Source: Geobacter sp. (GTDB lineage: Bacteria; Desulfobacterota; Desulfuromonadia; Geobacterales; DSM-12255). Taken from it: a stretch of DNA of 5,145 nucleotides. Location of the stretch: the NCBI GenBank assembly GCA_012026855.1, contig VEOV01000224.1:1-5145 (forward strand), in the 5' to 3' direction. Positions within the stretch are counted from its first letter, which is position 1; each line of letters starts with the position of its first letter. The notes under the pieces are model-generated. The model was not told the DNA's origin and made no database searches. It saw only the letters and a list, made by a program, of their open reading frames with translations. The position numbers and the translations under genes were made by a program. Positions 1 to 5,145 of this stretch are shown here, in pieces.

Positions 1-20
1 GGTGGGAAAAGGGGGCTTAC

Positions 21-2096
21 TCAGGCGGCAGAAGCGATATCCTGCGGCGATTTCAGGGCGGCAGTAGCGAAGAAGGGGAAAGCGCCCTGCTCGAGAAGTT
101 CAACAAAAACAGGCACGATTTCCGGGTCAAATTGAGTCCCGGCGTTATCCAGGAGCTCCTTGACCGCAATGTCAAGCGAGAGAGCTTTTCTGTACGGTCT
201 GTCTGAAGTCATGGCATCAAAGGCATCGGCAATTGCCAGAACTCTTGCTTCAAGCAGCAGATCGTCACCCTTGAGCTTGTTCGGGTAACCTTTGCCGTCA
301 AAGCGCTCGTGGTGCTGAACTATGCAGAGCCTTACATCAACCAGGAATTCAATCGGCTCCAGAATTCTGATGCCGATTTCAGGGTGTTGCTGCAGATCAA
401 GGACATCCTCATCAGTAAGACGACCAACTTTATGCAAGAGGGCCAGATTGATACCAATCTTGCCGATGTCATGCAGAATAGCAGCCCTTTCCATGATCTT
501 CAGCCGTTCCTGGGAGAGCCCCAGACGCTTGGCAATGGTAAGGCTGTACTTTGTGACCCGCTCCGAGTGACCGCGGGTATAGCTATCGCTGGCTTCAATG
601 GCAGATACCAGGGCATGAATGGTGTTCAGGTAGGTTTTTTGCTGTTCGTCATATAGCATTGCGTTCTTGATGGCAATGCTTGCCTGGGCGGCAATGGTGG
701 TCAGCAGTCCCAGATCGTCGTTTGAGTAGGTGGAGCCGTCGTTTTTGTTGACAACGGTTATGGTGCCGATTACTTCATCCTTGACTATCAGGGGGGCACA
801 AACCAGGGTCTTGCGCTCGTAACCGAGTGCGCTGAAACGATCAAACTGGGGAGCATCATTGATGTCAGAAATCAGCAGCGGTTTGGCGTTGTTCAGTACC
901 CATCCCGAGACACTGGTGTCTTTTTTTGGAATATAAATATCCCCTTCCGGGAGAGTGCCATGACCTATGAGGGTATCAACACGCAGGGCATCTTTCTGTT
1001 TGTCGTGAATGATGATATAGCCGATGTCCGCGTGCAGGGTCTCGATGGTTGTGTCAACGATCATCCGGAAGATGTTTTCGCTGTCCATGTTGGAGTTGAT
1101 AGCGAGACCGACCTTATAGAGGGTTGAAAGTCTGGCAACAACCTTTTCCAGGTTGGCGTTCTTGTCTTCCAGCTCGCCTGCGAGATCGGCTATCTTGTAG
1201 TTAGCCTCTTCAATCTCTTCAATTCGCTCCTCAAGGCTGATGTTGAGCGATTCGATTTCGGTAATCTGGGTTTCAAGTTTCTGGTTGAGGGAGTGAACTT
1301 CACGATGGTGGGCAAGCTTTCCCTGGGTGATTGCCAGTTCGCGTTCATGGGCAATCGCGGTATCCATGACGCTGTTCAACTGCTTTACCATGTGGCTGAA
1401 ATGATTGCTCAGCAGATTCATTTCCGTGCTGCTGGTGATGGTCAAAGTACTGTCAAAGTCACCCTGTTCGACTCTTTGCATGGAGCTGATTAGGCGCTTT
1501 ATTGGTTTATCAACATAAATAAACAGGAAGACCGACATGGTAAGAATAATCATCAGGATGATTGCAATCGTTGAGGTGATTTCGTTGTTGCGCATCGACT
1601 CCATGATGCTTCTCAGGTAACTGATGGAAATGTTTACCTGAAGGATGCCGAGAACTTCTGTGGTCGGGTTGTGACACCCGTGACAGGCTGGAGCATTTCT
1701 GATGAGGGAAATCGAGGTGAATGTCTCCAGGTTGTCCAGAATGGTCGAATCACCCCTTTTAATGACAGACATGTCTTCTTTGGGGATGACGGTGCCAATT
1801 TCTGCAGGCTTGGCAGAGTTGAGAACCTGTCCTTCGGGGTCAAGAATTCTTATGGAGGTTATGTGGCTTGAATTGTTCAGCCGGGAGAGGATGTTTCTGA
1901 CTTCATCCGATCTGCCACTGCGCATGGCGTCGGATATGCTGCTCTTGATGGTCTCGTTGAGCAGCTGGATGTTGCCATCGGTGATCTTGTGAATCAGTGA
2001 CTTCTGGTGCCTGAAATTGATATAGGTAGCTGCTGACAGGAAAATAATTATCAGCAGGCAGACCATTCCAAGGATTTTCACTTTAAGAGAGTTCAT
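21..2096 (-). CDS. Membrane-bound c-haem sensor with HAMP, GAF and HD-GYP c-di-GMP phosphodiesterase domains
   Basis: Predicted inner-membrane enzyme that hydrolyses cyclic di-GMP in the cytoplasm in response to a periplasmic signal. Numbering is from the ATG at 2096 (691 aa). A TM helix lies at about 8-28 and a periplasmic sensor at about 29-172 with one haem c motif, C138-H-G-C141-H142. A second TM helix (174-194) is followed by HAMP (about 195-247), a charged heptad-rich coiled coil (about 262-322), GAF (about 325-480) and HD-GYP (about 485-680). The HD-GYP residues look intact: RGHS (H510), LHDIGKIGI (H542, D543), H571, HHE (595-597), GYP (603-605) and IADAFDAMTSDRPYR (622-636), so activity is expected. 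I prefer the ATG because the upstream in-frame TTG at 2156 lacks a ribosome-binding site and would add 20 non-hydrophobic residues; GAGAG lies 11 nt before the ATG. The gene is divergent from spoIID-queA-mutS. The ligand is unknown; redox state, NO, CO or O2 are possibilities by analogy with Geobacter haem-PAS chemoreceptors. Confidence 0.93.
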   Translation of the reverse strand: MNSLKVKILGMVCLLIIIFLSAATYINFRHQKSLIHKITDGNIQLLNETIKSSISDAMRSGRSDEVRNILSRLNNSSHITSIRILDPEGQVLNSAKPAEIGTVIPKEDMSVIKRGDSTILDNLETFTSISLIRNAPACHGCHNPTTEVLGILQVNISISYLRSIMESMRNNEITSTIAIILMIILTMSVFLFIYVDKPIKRLISSMQRVEQGDFDSTLTITSSTEMNLLSNHFSHMVKQLNSVMDTAIAHERELAITQGKLAHHREVHSLNQKLETQITEIESLNISLEERIEEIEEANYKIADLAGELEDKNANLEKVVARLSTLYKVGLAINSNMDSENIFRMIVDTTIETLHADIGYIIIHDKQKDALRVDTLIGHGTLPEGDIYIPKKDTSVSGWVLNNAKPLLISDINDAPQFDRFSALGYERKTLVCAPLIVKDEVIGTITVVNKNDGSTYSNDDLGLLTTIAAQASIAIKNAMLYDEQQKTYLNTIHALVSAIEASDSYTRGHSERVTKYSLTIAKRLGLSQERLKIMERAAILHDIGKIGINLALLHKVGRLTDEDVLDLQQHPEIGIRILEPIEFLVDVRLCIVQHHERFDGKGYPNKLKGDDLLLEARVLAIADAFDAMTSDRPYRKALSLDIAVKELLDNAGTQFDPEIVPVFVELLEQGAFPFFATAALKSPQDIASAA
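1671..1685 (-). other. Codons for the CxxCH haem c attachment motif
   Basis: The minus strand reads TGTCACGGGTGTCAC, encoding C-H-G-C-H (residues 138-142 of the HD-GYP protein). The motif lies between the two TM helices, so on the periplasmic side where cytochrome c maturation attaches haem. The flanking residues, IRNAPACHGCHN followed by a short gap and LGILQVNIS, resemble sensor domains in deltaproteobacterial signalling proteins where haem sits just before the last beta strand of a PAS/Cache-like fold. The distal axial ligand cannot be read from sequence; several periplasmic His and Met residues (for example H30, H36, H78, M58, M109) are candidates. Confidence 0.8.
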
Positions 2097-2107
2097 GGTT
2101 GTTAATG

Positions 2108-2119
2108 CTCTCGTTCCTT
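2108..2119 (-). promoter_or_regulatory. Weak ribosome-binding region deciding the HD-GYP start
   Basis: Read on the minus strand, AAGGAACGAGAG precedes the ATG at 2096. GAGAG is 11 nt and AAGGA 18 nt upstream, so the spacing is on the long side. The alternative TTG at 2156 has only TAACCGCGATATCAC before it, with no purine-rich Shine-Dalgarno stretch. This favours the ATG. Confidence 0.4.
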
Positions 2120-2181
2120 CAGAAAATTTCAGGGCTTTATTTCGCAGTCTTTGCAAGTGATATCGCGGTTAAGCTAAGCTA

Positions 2182-2209
2182 ATTACAAATTCACTCTTTT
2201 TCCGGGCAA
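2182..2209 (-). promoter_or_regulatory. Possible sigma-70-type promoter closer to the HD-GYP gene
   Basis: On the minus strand TTGCCC (2204-2209) and TGTAAT (2182-2187) are 16 nt apart, matching the -35 and -10 consensus at 4 and 5 of 6 positions. It would start transcription near 2175, roughly 80 nt before the ATG. This is an alternative or an addition to the sigma-54 candidate further upstream. Matches of this quality occur by chance in AT-rich DNA, so the call is weak. Confidence 0.25.
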
Positions 2210-2355
2210 TTGGTGCTGTTTTTGTAGACAGCCTCAATTAGGGCGTTTGTGGGTGAAGGTCGACTGCTCGTATGAGCTAATCAACGAGTATTATTAAAGC
2301 TTTTAAACCTTGCTCCTGTTTGATTGGGTGAAAAAAGTATTACGCTAAATGATAT

Positions 2356-2372
2356 AGCAATTCATTTGCCAA
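2356..2372 (-). promoter_or_regulatory. Candidate sigma-54 (RpoN) promoter for the HD-GYP gene
   Basis: The minus strand reads TTGGCAAATGAATTGCT. It fits the -24/-12 pattern TGGCA-N6-TTGC(A/T), with exactly 10 nt between the invariant GG and GC. The expected start of transcription is near 2345, about 250 nt before the ATG of the HD-GYP gene. Sigma-54 promoters need an enhancer-binding activator, whose site would lie upstream near 2430-2500, overlapping the start of the opposite operon; I could not identify such a site. A chance match cannot be excluded, since the leader is long. Confidence 0.45.
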
Positions 2373-2437
2373 ACTCTCATGAGGTCGGCGATTTTATGAA
2401 AGCCATTGTCACGCCAAATCTGAGCAAGGATTAACTG

Positions 2438-2467
2438 TTGACGCTCTGGTACTTTTATGATTTTTAT
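2438..2467 (+). promoter_or_regulatory. Possible sigma-70-type promoter for the spoIID-queA-mutS operon
   Basis: TTGACG (2438-2443) matches the -35 consensus at 5 of 6 positions and is followed after 18 nt by TTTTAT (2462-2467), a 4 of 6 match to the -10 box. Transcription would begin near 2474, leaving a leader of about 20 nt that still contains the GAGGG ribosome-binding site. A competing reading pairs TTAACT (2431-2436) with TATGAT (2456-2461) at a 19-nt spacing. The position just before the first gene supports a promoter here, but the exact boxes are uncertain. Confidence 0.35.
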
Positions 2468-2479
2468 ACGTATTCTCTT

Positions 2480-2484
2480 GAGGG
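2480..2484 (+). promoter_or_regulatory. Ribosome-binding site for the TTG-started SpoIID gene
   Basis: GAGGG lies 9 nt before the TTG at 2494, a good Shine-Dalgarno match and spacing. An in-frame TAA at 2488-2490 rules out any earlier start. Together they fix TTG as the start codon. Confidence 0.75.
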
Positions 2485-2493
2485 TATTAACCA

Positions 2494-3612
2494 TTGAACG
2501 CTAAATGGCTACTTAAAGCAGTACTCCTGTTTATCGGCCTTGTCTGTGCGGCGGCATCTTCTGCCTCCGGTCGCTCAGAGTCAGTGCGTGTTGCACTTAT
2601 CAAAGGGGTTGATGAGGTCAGAATTGACGGTTCCGGACTCCTTGCTGCCGATGGCAATGGTAATCCCGTGCCGCTTGAACTCCCCTGCACCATCCGCCGT
2701 AACTCTGACAAACTGCTGGTTTCCGGTGGAAGAAGTTTTCGCCGTCTGACCGTCTCAGCTCCGGAAAAAATAAGGATTAACGGTAAAAACTACCGGGGAA
2801 TTTTTGACTTCTACCCATCCGACAAAGGGGTGCTTGTTGTCAATGAGCTGCCTATCGAGGAGTATCTTGTCGGTTTGATAAACTGCGAAATCTCTTCCCT
2901 CTGGCCAATCGAGGCGATCAAATCCCAGGCGGTTATTGCCAGATCCTATGCCATTTATCAGAAGGACGCCCGGAGAAATGCTCTCTACCATCTTGAGTCC
3001 AGTGTCATGGACCAGGTTTATGACGGTGTGGACATCGAAGACTCCAGGGCGGCCCGCGGGGTAAGGGAGACCGAGGGCGAGGTGTTGGTAGCGTCAGGGG
3101 CAGTCATTCAGGCATTTTACCACTCGAGTTGTGGCGGCCATACCGAGGCGGCGCACAATGTCTGGGGTGCCGATGTCCCGTACCTGCAAGGGGTTGAGTG
3201 CCGTTACTGTCTGAGCGCCCCATCAATCAACTGGGAAGCGGTTCTGCCCCTTAAAAAAATCGAGTCACAGCTGCGGGCGTCAGGTTATCAGCTGGGGGCA
3301 ATAGCAGACATCAAAGCCGGCAAGCCAAATAGAAGTGGAAGGCTTCAGGATGTCACCATTGCCCATTCCAGGGGTGAGTTGCTGATCTCCGGTGTGAATT
3401 TCCGCAAGGCTGTCGGCTACGCAGTGATCAAGAGTACCAATATGACCATCAGGATTCGCGGTGATGAGGCGGTATTCAGCGGGCTTGGCAACGGCCACGG
3501 CGTCGGTCTTTGCCAGTGGGGGGCAAAGCAGCGTGCTGCTGACGGCTTCAACTATCGGGAAATTCTCTCCAGCTACTACCCTGGTGTCAAGGTGGAGAAG
3601 TTGAAATACTGA
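2494..3612 (+). CDS. Exported SpoIID/LytB-domain protein, probable peptidoglycan lytic transglycosylase
   Basis: A 372-aa protein of the SpoIID/LytB family, whose founding member is a lytic transglycosylase that trims stem-peptide-free glycan during Bacillus spore engulfment. Residues 1-24 form a Sec signal peptide (KWLLK, then a hydrophobic run to about A24), so it should act in the periplasm. The SpoIID core is at about 110-364: NELPIEEYLVGLINCEISSLWP, with E132 at the place of the catalytic glutamate, then EAIKSQAVIARSYA (140-153), the YHSSCGGHTEA segment (209-219) and the C-terminal signature GHGVGLCQWGA (335-344 region) followed by ILSSYYPG (357-364). The TTG start is supported by GAGGG 9 nt upstream, an in-frame stop two codons before it and the intact signal peptide. 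C236 and C239 form an extra CxxC. The stop overlaps the queA start by one base (TGATG). The role in a Gram-negative, probably non-sporulating host is inferred; related proteins in such bacteria may act in cell-wall turnover or division. Confidence 0.9.
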   Translation: MNAKWLLKAVLLFIGLVCAAASSASGRSESVRVALIKGVDEVRIDGSGLLAADGNGNPVPLELPCTIRRNSDKLLVSGGRSFRRLTVSAPEKIRINGKNYRGIFDFYPSDKGVLVVNELPIEEYLVGLINCEISSLWPIEAIKSQAVIARSYAIYQKDARRNALYHLESSVMDQVYDGVDIEDSRAARGVRETEGEVLVASGAVIQAFYHSSCGGHTEAAHNVWGADVPYLQGVECRYCLSAPSINWEAVLPLKKIESQLRASGYQLGAIADIKAGKPNRSGRLQDVTIAHSRGELLISGVNFRKAVGYAVIKSTNMTIRIRGDEAVFSGLGNGHGVGLCQWGAKQRAADGFNYREILSSYYPGVKVEKLKY

Positions 3613-4640
3613 TGCGACTTAAAGATTTCGATTATTTCCTCCCGGAAAAGCTGATAGCGGTGGAACCGCCTGAAAAAAGGGAGTCTGCCAGACTGCTGGC
3701 AGTGGACAGGTGCAGCGGTGCTTTAACAAACTCCGCCATAGCCTCTTTGCCAGACTTCCTCAGAAAAGGTGACCTGCTGGTCTTTAACGACACCAAGGTC
3801 ATCCCGGCACGGTTATACGGCAGGAAAAAAAGCGGCGGCAGGGTGGAGCTTTTTCTGGTGCGCCGAGCAGCAGGTGAGGCGGAGGAGTGGAGCGCCCTGA
3901 TCCGCTCGTCAAAACCGCCTCGGGTCGGTACCCTGATTGAGCTTGCCGATGGGGTTGTTGCTGCTGTTATCGACACTGCCGGCGAAGGGGCCTGGCTGGT
4001 CCGCTTTACCAATGCCGGGGACTTTGCCGTGTGGCTTGAGCAGAACGGCGCTGTGCCGCTCCCCCCTTATATCCGCCGGGAGCCACAGAAAGCCGATCGC
4101 CACCGTTACCAGACGGTTTTTGCCAGAGAGGCGGGTGCGGTAGCTGCGCCGACAGCCGGCCTCCACTTTACCGAGGAGCTGCTCGGCAGTATTGCCGGAG
4201 TTGGTGTCGCGACAGCCTTTCTGACCCTGCATGTCGGTCTCGGCACATTCATGCCGGTGCGGGTAGATGATCCGCGGCAGCACAAGATGCACCGGGAGTT
4301 TTACAGCATACCCCCTGAAACTATCGCTGCCGTCAGGCGCTGCCGGCAGAGCGGCGGACGGGTGATTGCCGTCGGCACCACTGTTGCCAGGACTCTGGAG
4401 TATGCCGCAACCAAAGGAGAGCTTGAGGCGGGGAGCGGCGATGCCGATATCTTCATCTATCCCGGCTATCGGTTCAAAGTTGTTGATGCCCTGGTGACCA
4501 ACTTCCATCTCCCCATGTCGACCCTGCTGATGCTGGTGTCGGCCTTTGCCGGGCGGGAGTTGATCCTGGCAGCATATCGCCATGCCGTTGAACAGGAATA
4601 CCGGTTTTTCAGCTATGGCGATGCAATGTTTATCTACTGA
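3612..4640 (+). CDS. queA: S-adenosylmethionine:tRNA ribosyltransferase-isomerase QueA
   Basis: Cytoplasmic enzyme of queuosine synthesis. It transfers and isomerises the ribose of S-adenosylmethionine onto preQ1 at the wobble position (34) of GUN-anticodon tRNAs (Asp, Asn, His, Tyr), giving epoxyqueuosine. The 342-aa length is typical and family motifs are seen throughout: VFNDTKVIPARL (57-68), GAVAAPTAGLHFT (175-187), LHVGLGTFMPV (206-216), KMHREFY (225-231), VGTTVARTLE (254-263), YPGYRFKVVDALVTNFHLP (283-301), STLLMLVSAFAG (303-314) and the end SYGDAMFIY (334-342). The ATG shares its A with the TGA of the SpoIID gene, so translation is probably coupled; GGAG at 3594-3597 is 14 nt away, rather far for an independent start. 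No partner genes such as tgt lie in the window. The gene looks richer in G and C than the HD-GYP gene but shows no sign of transfer. Confidence 0.98.
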   Translation: MRLKDFDYFLPEKLIAVEPPEKRESARLLAVDRCSGALTNSAIASLPDFLRKGDLLVFNDTKVIPARLYGRKKSGGRVELFLVRRAAGEAEEWSALIRSSKPPRVGTLIELADGVVAAVIDTAGEGAWLVRFTNAGDFAVWLEQNGAVPLPPYIRREPQKADRHRYQTVFAREAGAVAAPTAGLHFTEELLGSIAGVGVATAFLTLHVGLGTFMPVRVDDPRQHKMHREFYSIPPETIAAVRRCRQSGGRVIAVGTTVARTLEYAATKGELEAGSGDADIFIYPGYRFKVVDALVTNFHLPMSTLLMLVSAFAGRELILAAYRHAVEQEYRFFSYGDAMFIY

Positions 4641-4656
4641 AGTTTCTGCCAAACTT
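4640..4656 (+). other. Short perfect inverted repeat between queA and mutS
   Basis: AAGTTT-CTGCC-AAACTT forms a perfect 6-bp stem with a 5-nt loop, starting at the last base of the queA stop codon. It is AU-rich with one G-C pair and no U-tract follows, so it is not a convincing terminator. It ends just before the weak Shine-Dalgarno of mutS. Confidence 0.4.
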
Positions 4657-4666
4657 ACGGATTACT

Positions 4667-5145
4667 ATGGAAAAAACACCCTCACAACCTGAAACTACGC
4701 CGATGATGCGGCAGTACATCGAGATAAAGTCGGCCTATCCCGATGCCATCCTCTTTTTCCGTCTGGGCGATTTTTACGAGATGTTTCTCGATGATGCCGT
4801 CAAGGCGGCGGCTATACTGGAAATCACCCTCACATCCCGCGGCAAGGGGGCTGACGGCAGTGATGTGCCTCTGTGCGGCATTCCGTACCACTCGGCAACA
4901 CCTTATATTGCCAAACTGGTTGAAGCCGGCGAGAAGGTTGCCATCTGCGAGCAGGTGGAAGACCCGAAGAAAACCAAGGGGATCGTGCGCCGCGAGGTGG
5001 TGCGGGTGGTTACCCCCGGTCTGGTGACCGATGCTGATTCTTTGTCCCCCAAGGAGAATAACTACCTGGCGGCGGTCATGCCTTTCACGGCAGGGCTCTT
5101 TGGCGTTGCCACCGTTGATCTCTCCACCGGCCAGTTCAAGACTAC
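4667..5145 (+). CDS. mutS: DNA mismatch repair protein MutS, N-terminal part (runs off the window)
   Basis: First 159 complete codons of MutS, the ATPase that recognises base mismatches and small loops and recruits MutL. The visible part is the mismatch-binding domain I plus the beginning of the connector domain: MMRQYIEIKSAYPDAILFF, then RLGDFYEMF (32-40), where F36 and E38 stand at the same numbers as the phenylalanine and glutamate of the E. coli FxE mismatch-contact motif. LEITLTSR (51-58), VPLCGIPYHS (67-76), VAICEQVEDP (91-100) and VVRVVTPGLVTD (111-122) follow, all typical of the family. The start ATG is 26 nt after queA with only a weak ACGG (4657-4660) as ribosome-binding site, so it is probably read from the upstream operon. 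The reading frame is open to the right edge; core, clamp and ATPase domains lie outside. No damage is seen. Confidence 0.97.
   Translation, partial: MEKTPSQPETTPMMRQYIEIKSAYPDAILFFRLGDFYEMFLDDAVKAAAILEITLTSRGKGADGSDVPLCGIPYHSATPYIAKLVEAGEKVAICEQVEDPKKTKGIVRREVVRVVTPGLVTDADSLSPKENNYLAAVMPFTAGLFGVATVDLSTGQFKT

Larger units (their letters stand above)
2097..2493. other. Divergent AT-rich intergenic regulatory region
   Basis: This stretch of about 400 bp between two divergent genes holds no convincing coding region. It is visibly richer in A and T than the flanking genes. It contains a sigma-54-like promoter facing left (2356-2372), a weaker sigma-70-like pair facing left (2182-2209), a possible sigma-70 promoter facing right (2438-2467), an 8-bp palindrome CTCATGAG (2376-2383), a short tandem TAAGC repeat (2170-2182) and a TTAAAGCTTTTAA near-palindrome around 2294-2306. 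If the sigma-54 promoter is used, the HD-GYP mRNA would have a leader of about 250 nt; I recognise no riboswitch in it. Confidence 0.7.

Noticed and set aside
1..20. Terminator or gene end downstream of the HD-GYP stop
   Set aside because: Only 20 bases are visible; a G-run is present but no inverted repeat can be shown within the window.
309..656. Open frame on the plus strand of 115 codons
   Set aside because: It is antisense to the conserved HD-GYP domain and its translation matches no family I recognise; a shadow of the real gene.
2097..2156. N-terminal extension of the HD-GYP protein from TTG at 2156
   Set aside because: No ribosome-binding site before this TTG, and the added 20 residues precede an already normal N-terminus with the TM helix close to the ATG start.
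2396..2434. Tiny ORF MKAIVTPNLSKD in the intergenic region, with GAGG 11 nt upstream
   Set aside because: Twelve codons with no attenuator, codon run or following hairpin; it also lies upstream of the likelier operon promoter, so it may not be transcribed with the operon.
3909..4652. Long open frame on the minus strand (247 codons) opposite queA
   Set aside because: It lies wholly antisense to a complete, motif-rich queA, has no recognisable domain, and long antisense frames are common opposite GC-rich genes.
4640..4670. Terminator between queA and mutS
   Set aside because: The stem is only 6 bp, AU-rich and not followed by a T-run, and mutS begins 26 nt after queA, so read-through is expected.

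Overview
This window looks like ordinary chromosomal DNA from a Geobacter/Desulfuromonas-type bacterium (Desulfuromonadota). The inference rests on three things: a periplasmic c-type haem sensor fused to a c-di-GMP output domain, a SpoIID-like exported protein in front of queA and mutS, and a good sigma-54-type promoter match. No species can be named from the sequence alone.

Layout: (1) 21-2096, minus strand, is a membrane-bound signalling protein. In order it has a TM helix, a periplasmic sensor with one CxxCH haem-attachment motif, a second TM helix, HAMP, a long coiled coil, GAF and a complete HD-GYP phosphodiesterase domain. (2) 2097-2493 is a divergent, AT-rich intergenic region of about 400 bp. 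It carries a sigma-54-like promoter pointing left, possible sigma-70 promoters in both directions, and the ribosome-binding site of the rightward operon. (3) 2494-3612, plus strand, is an exported SpoIID/LytB-type protein starting at TTG. (4) 3612-4640, plus strand, is queA, overlapping the previous stop by one base. (5) 4667 to the right edge, plus strand, is the N-terminal third or less of mutS domain I-II, cut by the window end.

How they work together: the leftward gene is an independent environmental sensor that should lower c-di-GMP in response to a periplasmic, haem-detected signal. The rightward genes form a probable three-gene housekeeping operon (peptidoglycan processing, tRNA queuosine modification, DNA mismatch repair), joined by tight spacing rather than by an obvious shared pathway. 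I see no mobile element, CRISPR array, tRNA, rRNA or clear riboswitch. The most interesting items are the haem-sensor/HD-GYP fusion and its possible sigma-54 control. I did not find evidence for a wholly new system here.
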